Source of the DNA: CAZLFQ01 sp044229535
GTDB lineage: Bacteria; Pseudomonadota; Alphaproteobacteria; Rickettsiales; Midichloriaceae
Assembly: GCA_044229535.1 (NCBI GenBank)
Contig: JBGASU010000001.1
Coordinates: 434,001 to 498,000, forward strand
DNA: 64,000 nucleotides
Direction of reading: 5' to 3'
This document shows positions 26,776 to 36,439 of this stretch, in pieces (the first letter of the stretch is position 1; each line of letters starts with the position of its first letter). The translations under genes and the position numbers were made by a program. The notes under the pieces are model-generated. The model was not told the DNA's origin, did no database searches, and saw only the letters and a list, made by a program, of their open reading frames with translations.

Positions 26776-28464
26776 ATGTTGGAAAAAAGACTAAGTCTTA
26801 TAGAAGAGCTTAATATTGCTGCGCGCAGTGTATATGCTAAAGAACAACTAACAAATTTTGTAACAAAATTTAGTGATCTTATACCCGAAATTGGTAATAG
26901 ATTACAAAAACTAAATGGTTTTGCTGAATGCGAAACCTTATTAGCTCAGATAGATGAGCTATGTAACAAATTCGACAATGAGAATGATGGTAAAGAGGCA
27001 AGTCCAAGATTCAAAGAGTTAAGAGTAGAGCTTGAAACTACTACAAAAAACATTAAAGAATACGGGCTTAGTTTCACTAAAAACCTACCAATCAACGATA
27101 TACGCTGTATTCTTGGCTACATGTCTTTGGGAGATAAATTTGAAAACCGCACTATGGAAGAACTATATGATTTCATGGCAGCGGTTCATGATTCTATCTA
27201 TTTAGGAAGCAACCATACAGAAAGCAGCTTATCAAAAGATTTTAAAACCTCTGAGCTAGCTGGCTTGTTCTATAAAGCTTGTCACGCTTGGCCTGTGAAA
27301 GTCCTAGGAAAATTAAATGCAAAGGAAGTGATTTATAGAGGTGCGCAAGTAATTACACAGCAAGGTAATTTGGCTAGAAGCTCTTTGCAAATTCTGAAAG
27401 ATAGTATCACCTATTTCCCTGCAGAAAAACAGGATATGGTTACTAGACTATTAGATGGCATTAGTGGTCAACTAGAAGGACTTATAGTTTTAGACCCCGA
27501 ACTGCTTAAAATACAAGATATTGTTGATCCAGTAGAAATTGAAAGATTAAGGTCATCATTTGTAAAAACCAACCCTAACCTTAAAGCTGTCTTGAGCGGG
27601 TTAATGGCAACAACGCTTAGTGTTATTGCTACAATTGATGATGCAAAACAAAAGGAAAGCTTAACAGAATTAGTTCAAAATTTGAATGGACAAATTGGTA
27701 GAGTTGTTGAGGCAAGAGTCCTGCTTGGACAAGGACTGGATGTGGTTGAAGCAGCTGGATTGAGCCCACTCCAAGCTGCACAAATGATGAAATACATTGT
27801 TAATATATTCAATGAAGCTCAAGAGAGGTATGCAGCTGTGCTGACAAGTCTAGCTACTCACTGTCTTAGATCATTTATAAACAATGATCCCAAAACAGAT
27901 TTAGCTGCCAGAAGCTTGCTTATAAGAACTTTAGAATCTGTAATGTTAAGGGAAGATACTCCTGGAAGTATACAAAAATTCTTAGCACAAGTTTTAGAGA
28001 ATATAAACTTGTATAGCACACAACACAAAGCTTCAATTCTGATAGGAATGGCAGATTTAAAGATGGGTGGCAATGAAAAAACTCAACAAGAAATTATAGA
28101 TTTGCGTGATAAAATTTTAGAAAAAGTATGTTCTGATCTAAATAAAGCGGCTGAAAACCCTAGCTTCAATACACCGAGAGTACTAAGGAGAAGTCTAGTT
28201 GAGTTGCCTAATGAAGTTGCTGTAAAATTATCTAAAGCTTTCTGGTCTAAAGTTGGCAGCTTTGCTTCAAAACATCCAGAGCTGGTGAAAGAAATAGGGA
28301 GTATATCGCAATTAAGAAAATCGGTAGACATGTTTGTAACAACATTTAGCAACCCTAAAACTATGCTGCCAGCACTAGCAGAGATTGGTGAATTCTTTGC
28401 TCAAATCGATAATTTTCATGATAAGGCTAATTCAGCAGCAAAAAAGAAGTGGCGCAGCTATTAA
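26776..28464 (+). CDS. large helical protein of unknown function, N-terminal part
   Basis: I prefer the ATG at 26776 (562 residues), which has gggga seven bases upstream, over a TTG at 26755 that overlaps tgt. It is all-alpha in character, with repeating Leu-rich helices such as VKVLGKLNAKEVIYRG and GLSPLQAAQMMKYIVN, and no signal or membrane segment. No family is recognised. It ends 16 bases into the next open frame beside an A6 run at 28440-28445. Reading across the run into the next frame gives fluent protein (KKEVAQLLKEKVLP), so this and the next entry are probably one broken or frameshifted gene. Confidence 0.6.
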   Translation: MLEKRLSLIEELNIAARSVYAKEQLTNFVTKFSDLIPEIGNRLQKLNGFAECETLLAQIDELCNKFDNENDGKEASPRFKELRVELETTTKNIKEYGLSFTKNLPINDIRCILGYMSLGDKFENRTMEELYDFMAAVHDSIYLGSNHTESSLSKDFKTSELAGLFYKACHAWPVKVLGKLNAKEVIYRGAQVITQQGNLARSSLQILKDSITYFPAEKQDMVTRLLDGISGQLEGLIVLDPELLKIQDIVDPVEIERLRSSFVKTNPNLKAVLSGLMATTLSVIATIDDAKQKESLTELVQNLNGQIGRVVEARVLLGQGLDVVEAAGLSPLQAAQMMKYIVNIFNEAQERYAAVLTSLATHCLRSFINNDPKTDLAARSLLIRTLESVMLREDTPGSIQKFLAQVLENINLYSTQHKASILIGMADLKMGGNEKTQQEIIDLRDKILEKVCSDLNKAAENPSFNTPRVLRRSLVELPNEVAVKLSKAFWSKVGSFASKHPELVKEIGSISQLRKSVDMFVTTFSNPKTMLPALAEIGEFFAQIDNFHDKANSAAKKKWRSY

Positions 28465-29336
28465 AAGAAAAGGTACTGCCTACTCTTTTAAAAAGAGAAA
28501 AAGACATAGAAAATAATTGGGATTTAGCTGAAGTTGTAGCCTTATTACAGTACATGAATGCTTATAATATCAATGTTGACAAACCTCTTGAGAATTTTTT
28601 AGTTAAATTACTTAAGTCAAAATTAAATGATGAATCAGATAATAACTTCAGCAACATTGTAAAAGTATGGAATAAGATCCCAGAAAAATATGCAAAATTC
28701 AGTGATCCAGTCTTCAAGGAATTCTCAGAAAAAGCATTTAACACCAGATGCACGGACTACAATTCATCGATTGATTTTTTTGTCGAGATAAGCAATTTAC
28801 TTGCAGCAGCCAGAATAGATGATGTAATTAAAAAAGAAAAAAAGCCACTCTCAGCTATAACTAACTCGCATAAAATAACTAAACTTAGTGAGAAAACTCA
28901 AAATTATTTAAAAACTAAAATTCGCGAAACACATGGCAAAGTAAATATATTTTATACATCAGGAGACAATGAACTAGAGCCGCACTTAGTAGAGTCTTTT
29001 AAAATGGCGATTGTTCAATCTCAATACCAATGCTGGGGACAATCATTTCCTCAAGATTTACTAAAACATGTAGGGATTAGTTCCTTTGGAAAATGGAACG
29101 GCCTCCCTGTTTTATGGGCTCAAGTTGATATAGGATATTTACTGAGAATCGGGCAAAAAGTTGGGGCTAATTATGTGCGTGACCTTGTAGCGCACGCTAA
29201 CTCGGGCTTATCGAATGGCCAATCTTATAGCCAAGAAGGGATGAAATTCTCTGTAACTTTCGATGTTGACCATACTTTGCGTGTGATGGCAGCTACTAAC
29301 GACGGTAAGAAGGTCGTTTCTAATTTAGCAATGTAA
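28449..29336 (+). CDS. C-terminal part of the same unknown protein
   Basis: 295 residues if started at the GTG at 28449, which lacks a clear ribosome binding site. The helical first half (LAEVVALLQYMNAYNINVDK) continues the style of the upstream product. The last 100 residues are more globular (LEPHLVESFKMAIVQSQYQCWGQSF; GLPVLWAQVDIGYLLRIGQ). The intact parent would have about 860 residues. Whether this is a sequencing error, programmed slippage or real decay cannot be told from the sequence. Confidence 0.55.
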   Translation: MAQLLKEKVLPTLLKREKDIENNWDLAEVVALLQYMNAYNINVDKPLENFLVKLLKSKLNDESDNNFSNIVKVWNKIPEKYAKFSDPVFKEFSEKAFNTRCTDYNSSIDFFVEISNLLAAARIDDVIKKEKKPLSAITNSHKITKLSEKTQNYLKTKIRETHGKVNIFYTSGDNELEPHLVESFKMAIVQSQYQCWGQSFPQDLLKHVGISSFGKWNGLPVLWAQVDIGYLLRIGQKVGANYVRDLVAHANSGLSNGQSYSQEGMKFSVTFDVDHTLRVMAATNDGKKVVSNLAM

Positions 29337-29403
29337 ATAATCAGTTGACCTTATTTTCCATAGGTTTAATCTTGTTATAAGATAACGTTTTCTAAGATAA
29401 TAA

Positions 29404-31695
29404 GTGCTGGATAAAAATTCACTTCCTAACATTGATAGAGTGGCGCTTCAAAACCCGCCGCTTTCTGACTTCATACCAATAGCTGGACACTATGATTTCA
29501 ATTCATTATTGAGTAAAAATGGAGACCTAATTCAGATAATAGAAGTTGTAGGCTTTGAAGATAAAACTTTAGATAAACAGGAAGAAATAGAGCTTCGCAG
29601 CGTAGTAAGAGAAGCATTAAGGAATTGTATACCAGATTACTCTTTTGCTGTTTACCTTCACACTATCAGAAGTAGGAAAGATTTAATGCCAAAAGGCCAC
29701 CTACCTTTTGGTTTTGCAAAAGACCTGAATGATAAATGGCGCAGAAAAAATAATTGGGACAAACAATTAACTAATACTCTATACATAACCATTGTAAAAC
29801 AAGGAACAACCCATAATTTATTTGATATAAAGAGGTTGTTTGAATCTTTATTATACCCACTTTACAAAAGCAATAACCTTTCATATTTGGAGAAATCAAA
29901 CTCTCAGCTAACTGGGGTTGTTGATAATATGGTGCTATTATTAAAAAGATTTGGCGCTAGAAGATTGACTTTAACAAAAACAAATAAAGGCTATCTATCC
30001 GAACAATTATTTTTCTATCATCACTTAATTCATTTAAACCAAAGAAGAACTCCTCTCCCTGTAAAAGACCTATCAGAATATCTAGCCAACGTTAAAACAA
30101 ATTTTTACTTTAATTCAGTGGAAGTAATTGGCCAATCAGAAAGACAATATGGGGCTATTTTTGCGATCAAAGATCAAGTCCAAATCCCTGATGATTTATT
30201 AGATACTCTACTGCAATCTGGTACACAATTTATTATTTCCCAAGCAATTTGTTTTGTTCCCTATCAAGAAGTGAACTTTCAATACAGGGAGATGAACGAT
30301 TACTATCAAATAAATAAAGCTGACGCACTTGCAGCATTATCTGGTATTAAAGAAATGGCAGAAAGCCACTCTACAAAACCAGCTGATTTCTGCAAACAAC
30401 AAACCACCATCTTAATTCATAGCGATGATCCTAGGTTTTTTGAATCAAAAACTCTTAATGCCGTAAGAACATTCCAAGAAATAGGATTGGTCGCAATCAG
30501 AGAAGATTTTAACCTACCAAGAGCGTTTTGGGCGCAACTACCAGGTAATTTTAAATACTTATCTAGGCTATCTTACCTTTCAAATAATTACACAGGAATT
30601 TATACTAATATACATTCCAAAACATCTGGTAGTTACAGAGGAAGCAAATGGGGCTTACCTATTTCTTTATTAAGAAAACACGATGGATCGCCATATTACT
30701 TTAACTTCCATAATCGTAATGGAAACGGGAATACCATAATTGTCGGCCCTAAAAATTGCGGCAAGACCACATTTATGAGGTTCTTCTTGACCCAAGCAAC
30801 ACGTTTAAATCCAAGAATTATATACATAGATGTTGAGGGTAAATCACAGGTTTATACGGAATCAATAGGCGGCAAATACCATTATATATCCAAAAATGAG
30901 GACGCTCCATTTAAAGTTAATCCTTTTGACTTTGATAATTTTGCTAATAATGAGGTGTATTTTAAAGACTGGCTAATTAGAGCCATATATTCAAAAGGCG
31001 AATCATCGCAAACAGTTCAAGAGCTATTTTTAGCAATAGCAAAAAAGCTTTTAGAAGAATCAGTTGAAAATCGCCTTGAGTTACTTAAAAAGATTATAGC
31101 AGATTCAAATGATTCTAATATTATATCTGGCTTTAATGAATTTTTAGGATCGGAGATATTCAATAGATTATATACAACGAACAAAGATGAGTTGAAGTTT
31201 TTTGATAGCGAAAACGTTATAGGAATCAATATATCATCTCTTGAAGAAAACATGGATATTTTTGATTCATATTTAGGTATTCTACTTCATAAAATTGGAA
31301 AATGTCTTGATGGTAAGCCTACTATAATCGGAATGAATAGAGCTTTTATGATCTACGATATACACTCTTATTCACATCAATTTGGTGATTGGTTATCGAG
31401 AGTGAACAAAGCCAATGCTATAGCTTTATTATCTACAGAAAAACCATCTGATAAATCTGATTTCAAAGACTTCTACCAACATATGCCTAATTATGGCATG
31501 CAAATATTTCTTTCTGATAAATTTGCAGACAAATATTTCAAAAAATCTTTTGATTTAACAGATAGCGAGCTTCATACCATCAAAAGTTATTCGAAAGATA
31601 GAAGAATGCTACTATTAAAACAAGACGGTCAGTCTCTTCTATTATCATTACCACTAGACGATTTAAAAGATGAACTAAATATATTGGTATCATGA
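29404..31695 (+). CDS. VirB4-family T4SS ATPase, second-copy type with degenerate Walker B
   Basis: 763 residues from a GTG start. The N-terminal VirB4/CagE-like region (about 1-400) is followed by a P-loop domain. Walker A is intact (GPKNCGKTT, from residue 448). The Walker B position reads FMIYDIHSYS (near 650) instead of the usual hydrophobic stretch ending in DE, so the catalytic glutamate is missing. Rickettsiales often carry two VirB4 copies, one diverged, and this resembles the diverged copy. It overlaps the next gene by four bases. No other vir genes are present here. Confidence 0.78.
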   Translation: MLDKNSLPNIDRVALQNPPLSDFIPIAGHYDFNSLLSKNGDLIQIIEVVGFEDKTLDKQEEIELRSVVREALRNCIPDYSFAVYLHTIRSRKDLMPKGHLPFGFAKDLNDKWRRKNNWDKQLTNTLYITIVKQGTTHNLFDIKRLFESLLYPLYKSNNLSYLEKSNSQLTGVVDNMVLLLKRFGARRLTLTKTNKGYLSEQLFFYHHLIHLNQRRTPLPVKDLSEYLANVKTNFYFNSVEVIGQSERQYGAIFAIKDQVQIPDDLLDTLLQSGTQFIISQAICFVPYQEVNFQYREMNDYYQINKADALAALSGIKEMAESHSTKPADFCKQQTTILIHSDDPRFFESKTLNAVRTFQEIGLVAIREDFNLPRAFWAQLPGNFKYLSRLSYLSNNYTGIYTNIHSKTSGSYRGSKWGLPISLLRKHDGSPYYFNFHNRNGNGNTIIVGPKNCGKTTFMRFFLTQATRLNPRIIYIDVEGKSQVYTESIGGKYHYISKNEDAPFKVNPFDFDNFANNEVYFKDWLIRAIYSKGESSQTVQELFLAIAKKLLEESVENRLELLKKIIADSNDSNIISGFNEFLGSEIFNRLYTTNKDELKFFDSENVIGINISSLEENMDIFDSYLGILLHKIGKCLDGKPTIIGMNRAFMIYDIHSYSHQFGDWLSRVNKANAIALLSTEKPSDKSDFKDFYQHMPNYGMQIFLSDKFADKYFKKSFDLTDSELHTIKSYSKDRRMLLLKQDGQSLLLSLPLDDLKDELNILVS

Positions 31696-34508
31696 TGTTT
31701 AATAGAATCTTAGTATTTTTTTTCTTAATATTCGGTTCAATAAACTTAGCTACGGCCTCTGATCCATATGATTTAGAGGATAAAGGAATGGGAGCGTGCG
31801 AATTACCAGACGGTAAAAATACTAATAATTGCACAAGTAAACTAACTGTTTCCGATGGATCAGAATGCCTATGGGCACTAGCAGGGCTACCTAACGGATC
31901 TATTTTTCCAAAGTATCCAAATGCCCAATCTCAGGGAGCTTACGGATTTTTAATCTATAGCGACTTTGCAAATGTTTGGAATTATCACTATTATGACAAT
32001 GATGGTAGTAAAGGCGAATGTCGCAGTAGACACCCGAGCGTAAATGAGAGAGTCTATTTAGTAAGAAATGGAAACGACCCAGAAACCACGACTTTCACTG
32101 TCGCTAGAGATTACTGTACTGCAAGAAGATGGTGGGGAACAAGCGTTGGAAGCTGGCATTGTGATTGGTGGTGGCATGAAGATAATGATGGGGAAGAGTA
32201 CCCTGGAGACCCTTGGTGGGGTGATCATTATAGTGCAACATTCAATCTAGATGATTTAGATGGTGATTTTAAAACTTTATACGGTGGCGCTTTTGGTGGA
32301 CCAGGAATCCAAGTAGCAATCAAAAGAGTAAAGAAATATCAACCATTCCCTCATAATGAAAACAGTAAGAATCCTGGCCCAAGAGACAAAGCATGTGCTT
32401 ATATTGTTGTTGGAGGAAAAGATACTTTCTTATTATGGAGTGCCCAACATGCTTTAATCGGCTGCGTTGATCTACCGGGATTACCTGGGCCAGACGTATT
32501 TAACACCGCTATATTAACCAACATAGTGCCAAAAGTTGATACCACCATATGTTTAGATAGAAATGCTATCAGCGAAAAATGTAACACATCTAAAACCGAT
32601 CTTTTGACAAGAGGTAGTACTTTTGACAAACCGCTTGCAGTGTTAACAAATGGAGATAAAAACGATCTCAAAGAAGTAGATCTTAGGTATCAATTCTACG
32701 AAGACGACTATGATGACAACATTAAAACTTGTGGAAGTATTGATATAGAAGGCTATTCGGGTAAAAAATATTGCGCTCAAGTACCACTAAATCAGCCAGG
32801 GAAAGTTTGTATATGCGAACAAGGTAAAAAAACGGGTGGAGATGCTCAAAATCCTTATAATTTCTGCGGTGACAACCCTACAATAGGTTGTTTGCCTCGC
32901 CCATCTCTTCAGCAATCAAAACTTACTATTGTTGCAACGCCAGTAATTTACGTTGAAGATCCAGTCGGTAACCAATTTAATGCAGCTCTACCAAATTTTG
33001 TTGAAACTGATTTATATGGCTCTCCTCTATATATAGACTCAAAAGGCAATCCAGCATGTCTAGATCCAAGCGACGGCAAATATCATGTTTGCACTAAAAA
33101 TGGCATTATAGAGAAAAAATTAGCTATAGAGCCTATGAAATTTAAGCGGAGATTAGCAATACCAAAAGAAGATGATCAATCTGGATATCTAAGAGAATAT
33201 CATCCAGACTACACTCTAAAGCCATATGAAGGCGCATATAAAAAAGGTGAATCAACCTGCTTTGACGATGATGGAGATAAAAAAGGTAAAAGAGATACTG
33301 GTGATAATGACGTTTATTATGGCTCTGATGGCAAATTCTACATATTAGATTCTAATGGTAAAATTACCAATAACAAAGCCAAGGGTGATGTATATTGTAC
33401 ATTCAAAAAAAATCCAAATGATCCTGAAGATAAATGGGAGCTTTTATCAACAAAAGATACTCCTACAACTTTTATATCAACTGATACGGGATCTAAAGAC
33501 TTGGTGTCACCAGTCCCGACTGGATATAAGCGAGATTCTGCTACATTTTACGGGTTATCAATGCAATCTTTAATCCCAGATCTTTCTAATGGAGCTATTC
33601 AGTTCGACAAGTACGCCACAATGTTTGATTTTCCTTATCCTGAGGAATATAAAACATTAACAGTGCCCAAATTAGACTATAACATGTGCGTACCTATTAC
33701 ACTCATCGACAAAACAGAGCAATGCACAAAAACTGGTACATTTCATTTCTTACCTATGCAAGATAGAGATAGAGATTTCTGCAAATATACAAAATTTGAG
33801 GATGCAAATAATTCAGATCGCTGTGGTAAATTAGTTCCAACAAGAGGAATAAATTCTGCAGACGCAATGAAGCTTTATTGTGTTGGCATAGCAAAAGATT
33901 ATGATCCTGCAAAAGATGAAATATGCATAAATGCTTCTGCTGGCCAGTGGTCTAACTTTAGAGATGATACCAAGTTCGACAATAACTGCCAACCTCCACA
34001 AAGATCTGTTTTCTGCAAAACACTCCAAACAGTTTTTACAATGGCACCCGCTGTTACTGAGATCAGTGCAGAATCTGGATATACTACCTGGCCTACGGGA
34101 CCAGCTGGTAAGGTGCAAATAGGTACGTGTTCTGAAAAAGATGGCTTTGAGATGCGAAGGGAATATATTATAAATACTCAGTCATACTATTCAAAACAAG
34201 ATATCTGCGACATTGGCAAAAAAAGTGGTGGTTCATGTGATGGTTATTACTCAGAATTTATAAAATTAGTAGATAGAGCAAATAGCGATCTTAAACTTGA
34301 AACTTTGAATACATGGAAAAAAGACAACAGAAACTTATCTAAAAATGAGATTAAAAGCTTCTTTGGTCAATCATCATTAAAATCATTTGTTGGAAATACA
34401 TTGGATTCCGATGATATGCTTTTCAATTCATATACTCAGCTAAACCCAACACGAATAGTAGATCCATACAATGGAACTTCTATAACAAACGCATGCGTAG
34501 CCAAGTAG
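31692..34508 (+). CDS. large secreted cysteine-rich protein linked to VirB4
   Basis: 938 residues with a signal peptide (FFFLIFGSINLATASDP). The mature part has dozens of cysteines, many Trp/Asp/Gly/Asn-rich loops (HCDWWWHEDNDGEEYPGD) and no later membrane helix. It is translationally coupled to the VirB4-like gene (overlap ATGA type), so the two probably act together. In Rickettsiales the gene after virB4 normally encodes VirB6, often with a large extra-membrane domain. This could be such a domain without the channel part, or a separate surface component; that is inference. No family is recognised. Confidence 0.6.
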   Translation: MMFNRILVFFFLIFGSINLATASDPYDLEDKGMGACELPDGKNTNNCTSKLTVSDGSECLWALAGLPNGSIFPKYPNAQSQGAYGFLIYSDFANVWNYHYYDNDGSKGECRSRHPSVNERVYLVRNGNDPETTTFTVARDYCTARRWWGTSVGSWHCDWWWHEDNDGEEYPGDPWWGDHYSATFNLDDLDGDFKTLYGGAFGGPGIQVAIKRVKKYQPFPHNENSKNPGPRDKACAYIVVGGKDTFLLWSAQHALIGCVDLPGLPGPDVFNTAILTNIVPKVDTTICLDRNAISEKCNTSKTDLLTRGSTFDKPLAVLTNGDKNDLKEVDLRYQFYEDDYDDNIKTCGSIDIEGYSGKKYCAQVPLNQPGKVCICEQGKKTGGDAQNPYNFCGDNPTIGCLPRPSLQQSKLTIVATPVIYVEDPVGNQFNAALPNFVETDLYGSPLYIDSKGNPACLDPSDGKYHVCTKNGIIEKKLAIEPMKFKRRLAIPKEDDQSGYLREYHPDYTLKPYEGAYKKGESTCFDDDGDKKGKRDTGDNDVYYGSDGKFYILDSNGKITNNKAKGDVYCTFKKNPNDPEDKWELLSTKDTPTTFISTDTGSKDLVSPVPTGYKRDSATFYGLSMQSLIPDLSNGAIQFDKYATMFDFPYPEEYKTLTVPKLDYNMCVPITLIDKTEQCTKTGTFHFLPMQDRDRDFCKYTKFEDANNSDRCGKLVPTRGINSADAMKLYCVGIAKDYDPAKDEICINASAGQWSNFRDDTKFDNNCQPPQRSVFCKTLQTVFTMAPAVTEISAESGYTTWPTGPAGKVQIGTCSEKDGFEMRREYIINTQSYYSKQDICDIGKKSGGSCDGYYSEFIKLVDRANSDLKLETLNTWKKDNRNLSKNEIKSFFGQSSLKSFVGNTLDSDDMLFNSYTQLNPTRIVDPYNGTSITNACVAK

Positions 34509-34516
34509 TGTTCTTT

Positions 34517-35098
34517 TTAAGATAAGAAAGCTGCAAAATCAGATCTTATAAGAGAGTAGATTAAAACGTCTGTTGGCTGCTCTCTTATTATCCTATAGCT
34601 TCTCAACACACCTTCTTTCTTAAAGCCAACTTTTTCTAAAATTTTCTGTGAAGGTATATTTCCAAGCATCGTTCTGGCCTCTATTCTTTGTAACCCCATA
34701 TCTTTAAAACCAAAGATTAGTGCATTATTTAGAGCTTTAGTCATAATACCTTTTCGCCAATGTTCTCTTACTAAATCATAACTAATTTCAGCTCTTTGGT
34801 TATGAATATTCCAACTGTTATAACCAATAGTCCCTATAAATTTATCGTTTGCTTTATCAGCAATAGCCCAAAACACACTTTGTTTTCTATAAAATAAACC
34901 ACCCCAAAATTTAATTTCTTGCTCCGCCTGCTCTACAGATGTTGGAATGTCTTCATCGGACAGATACTGAACCACTTCTGGGTCAGACATCATTGCAAAA
35001 TACTCTTCTTTATCAGATAGCATAAGATCCCTGAGTCTAATACCACCTAAATCCAGTACTGGGAACCTACTAAAAAACTTATACACATTAACGGCCAC
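34517..35098 (-). CDS. GNAT acetyltransferase, RimJ/RimL-like
   Basis: 193 residues. It begins with the RimJ/RimL pattern GGIRLRDLMLSDKEEYFAMMSDPEVVQYL, has IGTIGYNSWNIHNQRAEISYDL and the acetyl-CoA loop REHWRKGIMTKALNNAL, and ends with NIPSQKILEKVGFKKEGVLR. It probably acetylates a protein N-terminus or a small amine; the substrate is not predictable. It is convergent with the Cys-rich gene. Confidence 0.88.
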   Translation of the reverse strand: MAVNVYKFFSRFPVLDLGGIRLRDLMLSDKEEYFAMMSDPEVVQYLSDEDIPTSVEQAEQEIKFWGGLFYRKQSVFWAIADKANDKFIGTIGYNSWNIHNQRAEISYDLVREHWRKGIMTKALNNALIFGFKDMGLQRIEARTMLGNIPSQKILEKVGFKKEGVLRSYRIIREQPTDVLIYSLIRSDFAAFLS

Positions 35099-35176
35099 GA
35101 AACCCTCTGAATAAACTATTTATTTCTTTCTTATTAGCATAATTTATTATGCTTTACCATCAATAGATGCCGCCCT

Positions 35177-36433
35177 TTAATCAAACAACCTGCCTTGGAA
35201 TACAGATCCCCCACTTTTTTGCTCTGTATATACAATAGCTTGGCCATCAGAAAACTCTATTTCTAACTTCTTGTTAGGGATAACTTGATTAACACTTGTG
35301 AGTATCTTACTACCCTCTTTCACAATGGCAAAGCCACGTTCTAATACTTTTTTATAGTGAAAGCTCTCGAGCAACTTCCCTAAAGTACCTATACGGCTAT
35401 CGTGAGCATTGATATTAATCTCTATTAATTTTTTGATCATAATACTGGTATTGCTAAGGGTTTCTCCAATCGACTGAAGACTATTAGCAAATTGTAAAAG
35501 CACAGTTGAACACTTCTGCAACCGCATCTCATTCATTTTTAGTATATTTGGCAACGAAGTGTTAAGCCTTATACCATGCTGATTTATTGTATAGATCAAA
35601 TCAACTTTTACTGGCACAGCCATTTCTGCAGCTGCAGTTGGAGTTGGCGCTCTTCTATCGGAGACATAATCAATTAATGTTGTGTCCGTCTCATGACCAA
35701 CAGCGGATATAATTGGTATTTGTGAGTCAGCAACCGCACGTATCACTATCTCTTCATTAAATGGCATTAGATCTTCAATAGACCCACCACCTCTTGCCAC
35801 AATTAGCACATCAGGTTTTGCAATGTAATCAGGCAAATTATGAAAACCATATATTGCATCTGCAACTTGCTTAGCAGCTTCCTGACCTTGCACCAAAACC
35901 CCCCAGATTAGAACATGAACTGGATATCTATCTTGTATGCGATGTAAAATATCTTTTATAACTGCACCAGTCGGCGATGTGATGACGCCAATTGTCTTAG
36001 GTAGAAATGGTATTGCCTTCTTTCGAGATTCGTCAAACAAACCTTCTGCCGCTAATTTTTGCTTTCGCTTTTCTAGCAACGCTAAAAGCGCACCAATACC
36101 AGCAACTTCCATTTTACTTACTGTAAGTTGGTAATTCGATCTAGCTGCATAAGTAGTTATTTTTCCAGAACATACAACCTCTAAGCCATCTTCTGGTTTA
36201 AATGGCAAAGAAATAGCTGTTCCCTTCCAACACACAGAATTTAAAACCGCTTTATCATCTTTTAGATTGAAATACACATGACCATTAGTATGAACTTTTA
36301 GTCCAGATATTTCTCCTCTTATCCTAACATATGAAAAAGTCTCTTCTAGCGTAGTCTTTAATATTTCAGAAATCTCCGATACTGAGAATTCGGATACAGC
36401 AGGTGTTGATTGGAATAAAGGAAGATCAGTCAT
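35177..36433 (-). CDS. xseA: exodeoxyribonuclease VII large subunit
   Basis: Catalytic subunit of a single-strand DNA exonuclease, 418 residues. The N-terminal OB fold (SEISEILKTTLEETFSYVRIRGEISG) leads to the conserved IGVITSPTGAVIKDILHRI, VLIVARGGGSIEDLMPFNEE and ISAVGHETDTTLIDYVSDRRAPTPTAAAE. The small subunit gene xseB is not in the window. It is followed six bases upstream by the lipoprotein methyltransferase gene on the same strand. Confidence 0.96.
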   Translation of the reverse strand: MTDLPLFQSTPAVSEFSVSEISEILKTTLEETFSYVRIRGEISGLKVHTNGHVYFNLKDDKAVLNSVCWKGTAISLPFKPEDGLEVVCSGKITTYAARSNYQLTVSKMEVAGIGALLALLEKRKQKLAAEGLFDESRKKAIPFLPKTIGVITSPTGAVIKDILHRIQDRYPVHVLIWGVLVQGQEAAKQVADAIYGFHNLPDYIAKPDVLIVARGGGSIEDLMPFNEEIVIRAVADSQIPIISAVGHETDTTLIDYVSDRRAPTPTAAAEMAVPVKVDLIYTINQHGIRLNTSLPNILKMNEMRLQKCSTVLLQFANSLQSIGETLSNTSIMIKKLIEININAHDSRIGTLGKLLESFHYKKVLERGFAIVKEGSKILTSVNQVIPNKKLEIEFSDGQAIVYTEQKSGGSVFQGRLFD

Positions 36434-36439
36434 GAAATA

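Noticed and set aside
29343..29364. Promoter-like ttgacc upstream of the VirB4-like gene
   Set aside because: The -10 partner (taatct) matches poorly and the AT-rich background makes such matches common.
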